Of a stretch of DNA of 64,000 nt, positions 33,119-46,400 are shown piece after piece (within the stretch, counting starts at the first letter, position 1; the number at the start of each line of letters is the position of its first letter). The position numbers and the translations under genes were made by a program. Source of the stretch: Cercis canadensis. Its lineage: Eukaryota > Streptophyta > Magnoliopsida > Fabales > Fabaceae. The DNA lies in NCBI GenBank assembly GCA_003255065.1, contig QAOA01004580.1:1-64000 (forward strand). The letters are read 5' to 3'. The notes under the pieces are model-generated. The model saw only the letters and a program-made list of their open reading frames with translations, did not search any database and was not told where the DNA came from.

Positions 33119-36100
33119 ATGAACATGGAGAATTCTGAAAAAACAACCTCTGAAGTTGTATCCTCCATGGCAAACCCTTCGGTGAGTGAGAGTTCCTCTC
33201 TTATGAGCTCCTCACTTATCATCACCAACCACAAGTTAGATGGTAAAAATTTCCTCCACTGGTCTCAATCTGTTCTTATGGTGATTAGAGGCCGTGGAAA
33301 AATGGGCTACCTCACTGGAGAAGCCAGCAAGCCCAAAATTGATGATCCCACTTATGCAATGTGGGAACTCAACAATTCCATTGTGATGTCATGGCTCATC
33401 AATTCGATGGAGCCTCACATCAGCAGAACCTACCTTCTTTTCAAGACAGCAAAAGCCATATGGGATGCTGTCAAGGAAAACTACTCTGATCTAGAGAATG
33501 CCTCCCAAGTTTTTGAGATCAAGATTAAACTCAAAGACACTCGGCAGGGCAACCTAGATGTCACCAACTACTATAACTCTCTAAAGGTATTATGGCAGGA
33601 GCTGGATCTGTTTTATGAAGCAGATTGGGGAGATGTTGATGATCACATCAAGTTCAAAGCTCACCTTGATAAGGAACGCTTGTATGAGTTCCTAGCAGGT
33701 CTGCATAAGGATTTGGATGAGGTTCGTGGCAGAATCTTAGGGAGAAGACCTCTGCCAGCCATTGGAGAGGCATTTGCTTAGGTTAGGCGTGAAGAAAACA
33801 GAAGAAGGGTGATGTTAGGAGACAAGGATCCTAAAACTGGCCAAATAGAGGGTTCTGCCCTTTACACCAGAGGTTTTTCAGAGTCTAAATTCAAGATAGA
33901 CAATGAAAACAAACAGAAAAAATATGGAGAAAGACTTGTATGCAGCCACTGCAAGAAGACTGGACATACCCGAGACACTTGTTTCCAACTCCATAGTGTT
34001 CCACCAGGTTGGAAGCCAAGGAAGAAGAGAGAAGGGAAAGCTCATCAAGTTACCTATGAAGAATCCAGTGGAGAGGATGTTGCTAATGTTCAGTTAACAA
34101 AGTCGCAGTTGGAGGTTCTACACCAGCTCCTTGGCCATTCCTCATCTCCTATGTGCACCTTAGCTCTTAAAGGTACTGCTAATTCTGTTTCTACCCCTGA
34201 CCTAGAACAATCAGCTCCTTGGATATTTGATTCAGGAGCCTCAGATCATATGACAGGTAACTCATCTCTATTTTCTGCTTATACCCCTTGCAAACATGAT
34301 TTTCGAGTAAGAGTAGCAGATGGTACCAGATCACCTGTTGCTGGTTTTGGGACAATTAAATTGACTGATAATCTTGTCCTCAAATCTATTCTCCATGTCC
34401 TAAACCTGTCTTGTAACCTAATATCTATTAGCAAACTGACTAGGGACACTAAATGCCGTGTTAATTTCACCTCTAATTGTTGTGTTATACAGGAGCAGAT
34501 CTCGGGGAAGATGATTGGCAGTGCTAGTAGTTATGGCTGATGGACTCTACTTTTGGAACAAGCATGCTTCTTTGAATAAACAAGCACTCACCGTCAATGT
34601 GTCCAATGTTTTTAATTCTAACCATGTCCCAAACCTGTCTTGTAACCTAATATCCATTAGCAAACTGTCTAGGGATACTAAATGCCGTGTTAATTTCACC
34701 TCTAATTGCTGTGTTATACAGGAGCAGATCTCGGGGAAGATGATTGGCAGTGCTAGTATGGCTGATGGACTCTACTTTTGGAACAAGCATGCTTCTTTGA
34801 ATAAACAAGCATTGACCGTCAGTGTGTCCAATGTCTCTAATTCTAGTCAAATTATGATGTGGCATCGTAGGTTAGGTCACCCCAACTTCTTGTATCTCAA
34901 AAGTTTGTTTCCAAACTTATTTATTAATGAGAATCCTAGTTCTTTTTCTTGTGATATTTGTCAATTAGCAAAAAATACCCGAGCATCCTATGCTGCAAAA
35001 CCCTACATTGCTTCTCGCCCATTTGCACTCATTCATAGTGATATTTGGGGAGCCTCCCGAGTTAAAAATATTTCAGGTGCTAGGTGGTTTATCACCTTTA
35101 TAGATGATCACACACGGGTATGCTGGGTATATCTCCTAAGGGAAAAATCTGAAGCCTCTCACACCTTCAAAAAATTCCACTCTATGGTCCAAAATCAGTT
35201 CCACACCAATATTCAAACCTATTCAGGTGCTAGGTGGTTTATCACCTTTATAGATGATCACACACGGATATGCTGGGTATATCTCCTAAGGGAAAAATCT
35301 GAAGCCTCTCACACCTTCAAAACCTTCCACTCTATGGTCCAAAATCAGTTCCACACCAATATTCAAACCTTTAAGGACTGATAATGGCAGGGAGTATTTT
35401 AATTCTGTCTTAGGGGAATATCTTACATCCCATGGTATAATTCATGAGAGTTCTTGTGCCCATACCCCCCAACAAAATGGGATTTCTGAGAGAAAAAACC
35501 GCCACCTCCTAGAAGTCACTAGGTCCCTTATGTTTACCATGAATGTACCAAACTATCTATGGGGAGAGGCAGTTTTAACTGCAGCCTATCTCATAAACCG
35601 AATGCCATCCAAAGTTCTTAACCTTCATACACCACTCTCGGTTTTCCAAAAGAACTTTCCTCACTATAGGTTTTCCTCTCTAACTCCAAAAATATTTGGG
35701 TGTAAGGCCTTTGTTCACTCTCATTTTCCCGGACTGTCTAAACTTGATCCTAGGGCACATAGGTGTGTGTTTGTTGGGTACTCACCTACTCAAAAGGGAT
35801 ATAAATGCTATTCTCCCACTCTCAAACGCCTATTTGTGTCCAAAGATGTCTCCTTTTTTGAAACTGACCCTTACTTTCCCCCCTCTCAACTTCAGGGGGA
35901 GAATATAGGTGAAGTTGAGTGTAGGGAAATCAATTTTGAACCTGAATCTACACCTACTGATCCTGTACAGACAGAACTGAAATCTGGACCTATAACCCTG
36001 CATTCTGACCCTACACCCTTACCTATCTCATACCCAAGTGTGGATCCCATGCCTCTTAAAAATAGTCAACCAGAACCTGAACCTATGATAATACCAGAAC

Positions 36101-38075
36101 CAGAACCTGAACCTGTGACAATACCAGAACCAGAAAATAACCCTGCATTCTGACCCTACACCCTTACCTATCTCATACCCAAATGTGGATCCCATGCCTC
36201 CTAAAAATAGTCAACCAGAACCTGAACCTGTGACAATACCAGAAACTGAACAACCAAAAATGCTTGTTTATTCAAGAAGGAATCCTTCTTCAAAGGGAGA
36301 TAAGTTAGACAAACAGCAAGGCCAAGAATCTGAGCCAAATATCTGCTCCAGCAGCACTAAGAGTCCTGCCAAACCAGCTCAAAACCATACAGAGCCACAG
36401 CAGAACCTTGAAGACTTCCCAATTGCCATTAGAAAAGGGGTAAGAACATGTACAAAACATCCAATCTCTAAATTTGTTTCATTGGAAAATTTATCCCCTG
36501 GATTTCGTGCCTTTTCTGCTCATCTTTCCAAAACAGAAATTCCTAAAAATATAGATGAGGCCCTTTCCAAACCAGAATGGAAGAAAGCTGTCTTAGAGGA
36601 GATGAATGCCCTTGAAAAAAATGGCACATGGGAGCTCAAGAACCTACCTACGGGGAAGAAAACAGTTGGCTGTAAATGGGTGTTCACCATTAAATACAAA
36701 AGTGATGGAAGCATAGACAGGTACAAAGCAAGGCTGGTTGCTAAGGGTTTTACTCAAACCTATGGGATAGACTATCAAGAAACGTTTGCACCTGTGGCCA
36801 AACTGAACACAATAAGAGTTCTGTTGTCCTTGGCTGCAAATTCAGATTGGCCACTCCACCAACTAGATGTGAAGAATGCCTTTCTCAATGGAAGGCTAAA
36901 TGAAGAAGTTTACATGGACATACCACCTGGTTTTGAGGGGCAGAAAGGAAAGGTGTGCAGATTAAAAAGGGCTCTCTATGGGCTGAAACAGTCTCCTAGA
37001 GCATGGTTCGAAAGGCTGACCCAAGTTGTGAAAAAAAAGAGGGTACAATCAGGGCCAAACAGATCACACACTGTTTTTCAGACACTCAATAGACGGCAAA
37101 ATCACCATCCTCATTGTCTATGTGGATGACATGGTTATAACCGGTAATGATTTAGGAGAAATTCAACTCTTGAAGAGATATCTCAGCACAGCATTTGAGC
37201 TAAAAGACCTAGGACCCCTAAAATATTTCCTAGGAATGGAGGTAGGTCGAAGTCACACCGGTATTTCCATATCACAGAAAAAATATGTGCTGGATCTGTT
37301 ACAAGAAACTAGTATGTTGGGCTGTAAACCAGCTGATACACCTATGGAGCCTAATAAAAAACTAGGTGATGAGGATGTAGGCAGTGACATAGACAAGGGA
37401 AGGTACCAGCGCCTTGTTGGTAGATTAATTTACCTCTCTCACACAAGGCCAGATATTGCATTCCCTGTAAGTGTAGTGAGCCAATTCATGCACTCTCCTA
37501 AAGAAGGGAACTTGGAGGCAGTGTACAGAATTTTGAAATATTTGAAAGGGACTCCTGGAAAGGGTCTATTTTTTAGAAGGGGAGGTCCAAGATGTGTTGA
37601 AATCTTCACTGATGCAGATTGGGCAGGTTCTGTCATTGATAGGTGCTCAACCTCAGGGTATTGCACTTACATGTGGGGCAACCTTGTAACTTGGAGAAGC
37701 AAGAAACAATCTGTGGCTGCTCGAAGTACTGCTGAGGCTAAATATAGGGCCTTAGCTCATGGTGTATGTGAAGGTATTTGGCTAAAACGCATGTTAAGAG
37801 AGCTTCGGGTTCCTGTTTATATGCCTATAAAGCTCTACTGTGACAACAAAGCTGCTGTGAGTATTGCTCACAATCCTGTCCATCATGATAGAACTAAGCA
37901 TGTGGAGATAGACAGACACTTCATCAAAGAAAAGATAGACAATGGTACTATTAATCTACGGTACCTACCCACAGCACAACAAGTTGCAGATGTGCTTACA
38001 AAGAGTCTTCCTAAGCCTCAGTTTAATGCACTAACAAGCAAGCTGGGCATGATTAATATCTATGCCTCAGCTTGA
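33119..38075 (+). pseudogene. Copia gag-pol remnant of A2
   Basis: From ATG 33119: UBN2-type gag, stop TAG at 33779-33781 (GAG in A3), CCHC knuckle CSHCKKTGHTRDTC, protease DSGASDHMTG, GAG-pre-integrase (HRRLGHP...CDIC), integrase core, Pro/Glu-rich linker, reverse transcriptase with YVDDM near 37119, and RNase H (TDADWAGS; TAEAKYR where A1 has TAEAEYR) ending at 38075. Breaks: tandem duplications of 229 bp (34393-34850), 150 bp (35073-35372, in frame) and 145 bp (35992-36281), and frame changes near 35373 and 37035. The reverse-transcriptase and RNase H parts are long and open. Confidence 0.9.
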
Positions 38076-38082
38076 GGGGGAG

Positions 38083-38323
38083 TGTTGGAATCCTGGAAGT
38101 TATGGGATTGAATCAGGATTGACAATCAAGGAGAATGATTGACTTTCCATATATAGCTCATTTAATAGGATAGCTGTAAATCCCTTAGATTAAGCTGTAT
38201 TTATTTGTAATTTCCTAGATTAGGCTATTTCTGATTTTGAGGGATTGATTGGTTGTATCAAATCCCTATAAATTCACAGCTCCTTCACCATTTAGGTAAG
38301 GAAGCCAATACAGAATTTCTACA
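38083..38323 (+). repeat. 3' LTR of A2
   Basis: 241 bp, ends TTTCTACA directly against the family-B LTR fragment TTAACTGTACAGC. Confidence 0.9.
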
Positions 38324-38422
38324 TTAACTGTACAGCAATAATGGGCCTAATCATAAGCTAATTACAAGCCTAAATGTATGCTATAATAACTATATTTACA
38401 ACTAATATTCTAACACTCCCCC

Positions 38423-41400
38423 TCAAGCTAGAACATACATATTATATGTTCCACGCTTGTTACAAATGTAGTTAACCCAAGGGCCTCTGAGAGACTTAGT
38501 AAATATATCTACTCGCTAGTCGTTTGATCTAACAAAACTAGTAGCACTTTCCCCTGAAAGTATTTTCTGTCTAATAAAATGACAATCAATCTCTATATGC
38601 TTGATCCTCTCATGGAAGACTGGATTAGAGGCAATGTGGAGAGCTGCTTGGTTATCGCATATTAGTCTCATTTGTTGAACCTTCATGAATTTTAACTCTT
38701 GAAGTAACTATTTCAGCCATATGAGTTCACAGGTTGCTTTAGCCATGGCTCGGTATTCTGCCTCAGCCGTGGATAGAGCAACAACTGATTGTTTCTTGCT
38801 CTTCCATGACACTAGATTTACCCCAAAAAATACACAATATCCAGTGGTTGAGCATCTATCATATGGACAGCCTGCCCAGTCAGCATCTGAATAGCCAACC
38901 ACCTGAGTATGTCCTCTACTTTCATAAAATAGGCCTTTACCGGGTGCCTTCTTGATATATTTTAAAATACGAACTACTGCATCCCAATGACTGTCACACG
39001 GAGCACTTAGAAATTGGCTAAGTACACTCATTGGGAAGGCAACATCAGGACGTGTCACTGTGAGGCAGTTGAGTTTCCCAATAAGTCTCCGGTATCTACT
39101 AGGATCTGATAAGGGCTCCCCCTGATCAGGTAGGAGCTTGACATTTGGATCCATTGGAGTATCCACAGGTTTGCAGTTTGACATGCCAGTTTCTTTCAAT
39201 ATATCCAAGGCATATTTTCGTTGTGAGATGGCAACACCCTTTCGGGATTTAGCAACTTCTATTCCCATAAAGTACTTGAGTTTGCCCAAATCTTTTGTCT
39301 GAAAGTGCTGGAATAGATGTTGCTTGAGTTTCTGTATGCCCTCTTGATCATTCCCTGTAGTCACAATGTCATCTACATAGACAACCAAATAAATGCATCA
39401 GTTAGGGGATGAGTGTAAGTAAAAGACCGAATGATCGGCCTCACTCCGAGTCATACCAAACTGTCGGACAACAGAACTAAATCTCCCAAACCAAGCCCGT
39501 GGAGATTGTTTAAGTCCATAGAGAGATCGGTGAAGTCTACACACCATTCGAGACTCCCCCTGAGCAACAAATCCAGGAGGTTGCTCCATATAAACTTCCT
39601 CTTGCTATTTGCCATGAAGAAATGCATTTTTAATATCCAGCTGATAAAGGGGGCAGAGGTGAATGGCAACCATAGAGAGAAAGAGGCGAATAGATGCCAT
39701 CTTAGCAACTGGAGAGAATGTGTCACCATAATCAAGTTCGTAGATCTGGGTGTATCCCTTGGCAACCAGTCGGGCTTTCAAACGATCTATCTGGCCATCA
39801 AGGCCAACTTTGACTGTGTAAACCCAACGACAACCAACAGTGGATTTACCACGTGGTAAAGGCACCAAATCCCAAGTGCTATTGGAGTCTAAAGCAGCCA
39901 TCTCATCAATGATTGCCTTACGCCATCCTGGGTCAGAAAGTGCTTCACCTATATTCTTAGGAATAGAAACAGGAGACAAAGACGACACAAAAGGAAAATA
40001 TTGTGGAGACAAACGGTGATAACTCACAAAATCATAAATGGGATAAGGGTTGCGAGTAGAACGAATACCTTTATGTTCAGCAATGGAACGGTCCAAGTCA
40101 GAGGCCGAAACTGGAGAAGTAACCGGAGCAGGAGATGAGTCCAGTGGGATAGGAGTAGGATTGTCATCGGGGGTAGGGCTGTCAATAGGCTCAATGACAG
40201 GTGGCACAATGGTAGGGTTCTCAATAGGCTCAAGGACAGGTGACACAATGGTAGACTGCTCAACAAGTTCAGGGCGAGGCCGACGATGGTAGGTGAGTAA
40301 AGGAGGTGCCGAGTCCTCTATAGGACCACTGGAGTCATTGGAAGAAACAGCCGATGGAATAGGACTAGGACATGAAATAGGAAGAACCTGAGTAACAGTA
40401 GAACAATCAGGATGCCCTAAAGAGGGAAAGAATGGGGTTGTCTCAAAGAAGGTGACATTTGGGGAAACTATATACCGTTTAAGTTCAAGAGAGAAACAAC
40501 GATAACCATTTTGCAAACGGGAATACCCCAAAAAGACACATTTGAGAGATTTGGCATGTAACTTATCTTTTCCTAGAGTGAGATCATGAACAAAACATGT
40601 GCAACTAAAGAGACGAAGAGGAAGAGAGTAGAGTGGTTGATCGGGAAATAAAAGAGAATGAGACACCAGATTTTGTAAAACTGAGGATGACATGCAATTA
40701 ATCAAATAACATGTAATAATAACCACATCTCCCCAAAAATGCAGCGGAACATTATTATGAATGAGGAGAGTACAGACAGTCTCAATCAAGTGTCTATTTT
40801 TCCGCTCAGCCACCCCATTTTGTTGAGGAGTATGAGCACAAGAAGACTGATGGAGAATGCCCTGAGAAGTCATGAAAAATTGAAATGGAGCAGAAAAATA
40901 TTCTCAAGCATTATCACTCCGGAAAGTGTGAATGGTGAGTCCAAATTGATTTTTAATTTCTAAGCAAAAATTTTGAAAAATAGAAAATAATTCTAAATGA
41001 TTTTTCATTAAAAATAACCAAGTACATCGGGAAAAATCATCAACAAAGGTAACAAAGTATTGAAAACCGAGAGTTGAGTTGACACGACTAGGACCCCATA
41101 CATCAGAATGAACAAGAGAAAAAGGAGACTTAGCTTGTTTATTGACACGACTAGGAAAAGAACTACGAACATGTTTTCCTAATTGACAAGACTCACATTC
41201 TAAAGAAGAGACACTAGAGAGACTCGGCACCATCTTTTGTAGTGTCTGTAAGCTAGGATGTCCCAAATGATTATGAAAAAGTTCAGGTGAATCAGCAGCA
41301 ATACAAGCCACAGGAGATGGTGGTGGGGTGAGGTAGTATAGCCCACGGGACTCATGTCCTACTCCAATCATCCTCCCAGTGTTCCGTTCTTGCACAAGAA

Positions 41401-42783
41401 CCGAACTAGCTACAAAGGTAACCAAATAAGGGACGGCTTGGGTTAATTTGCTAACAGAAATCAAATTAAATAGACACCCAGGCACAAAGAGAATAGAATT
41501 TAAAGATAGGGAGGGCAAGGGTTTGGCCTGGCCAATGCCTTTGACTTTAGTTTGTGAGTCATCAGCTAAGGTAACAGTGGATAATGAATTAGAATAAGCA
41601 ATATGAGAAAATAAATTCTTGTTACTTGACATGTGATCAGAAGCACCAGAATCAAGAACCTAAGGGCCAAGAGAGGATGATTGAGAGATGCATGCAATAG
41701 GATTACTACTCTGAGCAATGGAAGCTATGGAGGTGGACTGCTTGTTCTCTTGGAGTCTTAGGAACTCATTGTAGTCAGCAGCAGAGATGGAGACAGTGCC
41801 AGAGGAGGAATCATACTGTGCAACATTAGCAATCTTAGGAGGTCGACCATGAAGAAGAAAACAGCGATCCACTGTATGGCCTATTTTATGGCAGTTAGTA
41901 CACTGAGGGCGATCTCTATTCCGAGCTCGCTGATCACCACGTCCACCCTTACCATCCTCTCGATGGTTCACGTGAGAGCCGAGAATAGTAGAATCAGCTG
42001 GGGTAGTCGAAATAGAGATACCTATAGGTGCGAAAATACGGATTAACTGCTCAAACATCATGTCCATAGTAGGAACCCCAGGGTTGGCCAGAATTTGATT
42101 GCGGACCGAATCCAATTCAGAGGGCAAGCCGGCAAGTGCAAGGACCATGAAAAATTTGCCATGATGTTCCTCTTGTTGAGTAACATTGGTTGAGAATGAC
42201 ATCATCTCATTAAATTCCTGCTGAAGAGTCTCAATCTATCCCAGATAAGTTTGCATATCCAGATCCTGTTTCTTAATTGTTTTCATTTGAGAGACGACAG
42301 TATACAGACGATTGATATCGTTTGAGTAGAGTTTCTTGGCCTTTTGCCAAACCTCATAGTAAGTACGGTAAGGTCGATATTGACCAACAAGAGCACGATC
42401 AATAGACTGCTAAAGAACATTACAGAGATAAGCATCAACCTGCTTCCACTTAAGCTGATATTCAATAGAGGCTGACCAAGTCATATAATTGCTAGAACCA
42501 GTCAACTTTTCAGCACAAATAGTTGGAGTAGAAGAAAAAGTAAGGAATGAGTGGTGACCAGAAGTTTCCTTGTCTGAAGAAGCCATTTGGATATGTTACT
42601 AACCGTTAACAAAGGAGAACAGACCTGTTATGATGCTGTCTAGGTNTTAAGCTGATATTCAATAGAGGCTGACCAAGTCATATAATTGTTAGAACCAGTC
42701 AATTTTTCAGCACAAATAGTTGAAGTAGAAGAAAAAGTAAGGAATGAGTGGTGACCAGAAGTTTCCTTGTCTGAAGAAGCCAT
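38423..42783 (-). pseudogene. Copia gag-pol remnant of B1
   Basis: Read from the gag ATG at 42783 (or 42586 if the doubling around the N is removed): UBN2-type gag lacking 66 bp (in frame) relative to B3, CCHC knuckle CTNCHKIGHTVDRC, protease DSGASDHMSS, GAG-pre-integrase HLGHPSLQTL...CESC, integrase ([25 protein letters not shown]), reverse transcriptase with YVDDI near 39370, and RNase H SDADWAGC. Stops: 42236-42238, 41660-41662, 40904-40906, 39605-39607, 39398-39400, 38708-38710. Apart from these stops the frame is largely continuous. Confidence 0.9.
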
Positions 42784-42842
42784 TTGGATATGTTACTAAC
42801 CGTTAACAAAGGAGAACAGACCTGTTATGATGCTGTCTAGGT
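42450..42842. repeat. 196-bp duplication across single N (42646)
   Basis: 42450-42645 and 42647-42842 are 196 bp each and near-identical, with one N between. Each holds a gag start codon. Probable unmerged overlap. Confidence 0.9.
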
Positions 42843-43243
42843 CAAATAACACCAAAGTAAGGGTAGGAATAGGTCGGAAATATGCCGGAGGAGAGATCTA
42901 GAAATTTTCACTACGATTGGAGCAGAAACGCGCCTCCAAGCACGGAAGAAAGCGGCGGCGCGTGGGATTCACACGCAGAGACTGGAGCGGCAGGTGTGGG
43001 CTCGTGCGGCAGCAGATGGAGGCGGGTTTCCGGGGAAAGGCCATTCGGAGGCTTCTGAGGTTGACTGTGGGGTCAAAATGGTGAAACTTTGAGTCCTAGG
43101 GTGGCTGGATAGAGACACAGCCACTAAACCCTAGTATTAGAACACTGCTGGAGGAAGAACACAACAGGGAAGGGAAAAATGCCGCTGGAAAAATTCACAG
43201 CGGGAAAGGAGAGGTTTTTTCTCATTAAATTTGCTCTGTACCA
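42843..43243 (-). other. B1 5' untranslated region and primer site
   Basis: GC-richer leader between gag and the 5' LTR, matching 52213-52661 and 52860-53271. It ends in a primer-binding site complementary to initiator tRNA-Met but missing one A. Confidence 0.75.
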
Positions 43244-43402
43244 TGTGAGAATAGTGGAAAAAGTTGTGAGACTAGCTCCTCACAGCTATTATTTATATTA
43301 ACTGTACAGCAATAATGAGCCTAATTAATGGGCCTAATCATAAGCTAATTACAAGCCTAAATGTATGCTATAATAACTATATTTACAGCTAATATTCTAA
43401 CA
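43244..43402 (-). repeat. 5' LTR of B1, shared junction with B2
   Basis: 159 bp, plus strand TGTGAGAATAG...ATTCTAACA. It is followed at once by B2 RNase H-region sequence without a polypurine tract. Confidence 0.88.
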
Positions 43403-46400
43403 ATCACATATTAATCTCATTTGTTGAACCTTCATAAATTTTAACTCCTGGAGTAATTGTTTTAGCCATATGAGCTCACAAGTTGCTTTAGCCATGGCTC
43501 GGTATTCTGCCTCAGCAGTGGACCGAGTAACAACAGATTGTTTCTTGCTCTTCCACGACACTAGATTGCCCAATTAGCATCTGAATAGCCAACTACTTGA
43601 GTATGTCCCCTACCTTCATACAAAGGACCTTTACCCGGTGCCTTCTTGATGTATTTTAAAATACGAATCACTGCATGCCAATGACTGTCACATGGAGAAC
43701 TCAAAAACTAACTAACCACACTCATTGAAAAGGCAATATCATGCCATGTCACTGTGAGATAGTTAAGTTTTCCAACAAGTCTCCGATATCTACTAGGATC
43801 TGATAAGGGCTCCCCCTGATCGGGTAGGAGCTTGACATTTGGATCCATTGGAATATCAACAGGTTTGCAATTTGACACGCCTGTTTCTCTCAAAATGTCC
43901 AAGGCATATGTTTGTTGTGAGATGGCAATACCCTTTTGTGATTGAGCAACTTCTATTCCTAGAAAATACTTGAGTTTGCCCAAATCCTTTGTCTGAAGGT
44001 GCTGGAATAGATGTTGTTTGAGCTTGTGTATACCATCTTGGTCATTCCCTGTAATCACAATGTCATCTACATAGACAACTAGATAAATGCATCGGTTAGG
44101 GGATGAATGATAGTAAAAGACTGAGTGATCAGCCTCACTCCGAATCATACCAAATGCTCGGACAACTGCACTAAATCTCCCAAACCAAGCCCGTGGAGAT
44201 TGTTTAAGTCTATAGAGAGATCGGCAAAATCGACATACCAATCTAGAGTCCCCTTGAGCAACAAACTCAGGTGGTTGCTCCATATAGACTTCCTCCTACA
44301 ATTCGCCATGTAGGAAGGAGTTTTTAATATCAAGCTGATAAAGGGGCCAGTGGTGAATGGCTAGCAATAGAGAGAAAGAGGCGAACAAAGGCCATCTTGG
44401 CAACAGGGGAAAATGTATCGCCATAGTCAAGGCCATAGATCTGGGTATATCCCTTTGCAACCAGCCAAGCCTTCAAACGATCTATTTGGCCATCAGGGCC
44501 AACTTTGACCATATAAACCCAACGACAACCAACTGTAGATTTACCACGTGGGAAAGGAACCAAATCCTAAGTGCTATTGGAATCTAAAGCAGCCATCTCA
44601 TCAATCATTGCCTTACGCTACCCTGGGTCAGAAAGAGCTTTACCTGTATTTTTAGGAACTGAAACAGAAGACAAAGACGATACAAAGGCAGAATATGAGG
44701 GAGACAAACGGTGATAGCTCACAAAATTATAAATAGGGTGAGGGTTATGAGTAGAACGAATACCTTTGCGATCAGCAATGGAACGATCCATGTCAGAGAC
44801 CGGAACTGGAGAAGCAACCGGAGCGAGTAGTAAGTCCATTGGGTTAGTGGCAAGACTGTCTTTAGAAGTAGGACTCTCACTGTCAGTGACAGGGCTCCCA
44901 GTGGTAGGACTCTCAATGACGAGGCTCTCAACAGGTTCAGGTCAAGGTCGGCGATGGTAAGTGAGGAAAGGAGGAGCTGAGTCAACCGAGGTAACAGCTT
45001 GTGGAACAGGACTAGTGAAGGAAATAGGAAGAAGATTATCAACACTAGAATGTTCTAGAGCATCAGAATGTCCTGAAGAGGGGAAGAATGGAGTTGTCTC
45101 AAAGAAGACTATATAACGTTTTAGTGCAGGAGAGAAACAACGATAACCCTTTTGCAAGCGGGAATAACCCAAAAAGACACATTTGAAAGATTTGGCTTGT
45201 AACTTATCTTTACCTGGAGTGAGATTATGAACAAAACACGTGCAACCAAAGACACAAAGAGGAAGAGCGTGGAGTGGCTGGTTGAGAAATAAAAGAGAAT
45301 GAGGCACCTAATTTTGTAATATTGAGGATGACATTCGATTAATCAAATAACAAGAGGTGAGAACTGTGTCTCCCCAAAAATTTAGTAGAAGATTATTATT
45401 AAGCAGGAGAGTACGCACAGTCTCAATTAGGTGTCTATTTTTCCGCTCAGCCACCCCATTTTGTTGAAGGGTATGAGCACAAGAGGATTGATGGAGAATA
45501 CCTTGAGAAGTCATAAAAGATTGAAAGGGAGCAGAAAAATACTCACGTGCATTATCACTTCTCAAGGTGCAAATTGTGATACCAAACTGTGTTTTAATCT
45601 CTAAGCAAAAAGTTTGAAAAATAAAGAATAGTTTAGAACAATTTTTCCTTAGAAATAACCAAGTACATCGAGAAAAATCATCGACAAAGGTTACAAAGTA
45701 CTGAAAGCCCAAAGTTGAGTTGCCTCGATTAGGACCTTATCCATCAGAATGAACTAAGGCAAAGAGAGATTCAACTTGTTTATTGACACGACTAGGAAAC
45801 GAACTACGAGCATGTTTTCCTAATTGACAAGACTCACATTCTAAAGTAGATATACGGGAAAGGCTAGGCACCATCTTTTGGAGTTTCTATAAATTGTAAT
45901 GTCCCAAACGATGGTGGAGAAGTTCAGGTGAATCAACAGCAGTACAAGTCACAAGAGCTGATGATGTGGTGAGGTAGTATAACCTATGGGACTCATGCCC
46001 TACTCCAATTGTCCTCTCAGTGTCCCAATCCTACACAAGAACCGAATTAGCTACAAAGGTAATAGAATAATGTAGGGTCTAGGTTAATTTGCTAACAGAG
46101 ATCAAATTAAATGGACACCCTAGTACAAAAAGGATGGAATTTAAAGATAAAGAATGCAATGGCTTGGCTTGACCAATGCCTTTTACTCTAGTTTGTGAGC
46201 CATTAGCTAAGGTAACAGTGGACAATGACTTAGAGTAAGTGAGTTTAGAGAATAGATTATTGTTACCAATCATGTGATCTAAAGCACCAGAATCAAGAAT
46301 CCAGGGTCCAAGTGAGGATGATTAAGAGATGCAAGCAATAGGATTACCAGTATGAGCAACAGAGGCTGTGGAGGTGGACTGCTTGGTCTCTCGAAATCGC

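Larger units (their letters stand above)
32858..38323 (+). mobile_element. Ty1/Copia element A2
   Basis: 5' LTR 32858-33098 and 3' LTR 38083-38323 (241 bp each, about seven differences). The primer site has one change (TGGTATCAAAGC), and the polypurine tract is at 38070-38082. It interrupts the family-B LTR: the right flank starts at base ~63 of that LTR and the left flank is an inverted B-LTR piece. No target duplication is visible. The coding region has three internal tandem duplications. Confidence 0.9.
38324..43402 (-). mobile_element. Ty1/Copia element B1
   Basis: A minus-strand Copia of a second family. Left: 92 bp of the 3' LTR (38324-38415), cut by A2. Then the polypurine tract (plus CTCCCCCTCAAGC) from 38416. 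Right: the 5' LTR 43244-43402 (159 bp) with a primer site lacking one base (plus GCTCTGTACCA). The 5' LTR ends directly against truncated internal sequence of B2, so no flanking host DNA or target duplication is seen. One 196-bp stretch is doubled around the N at 42646. Confidence 0.88.
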
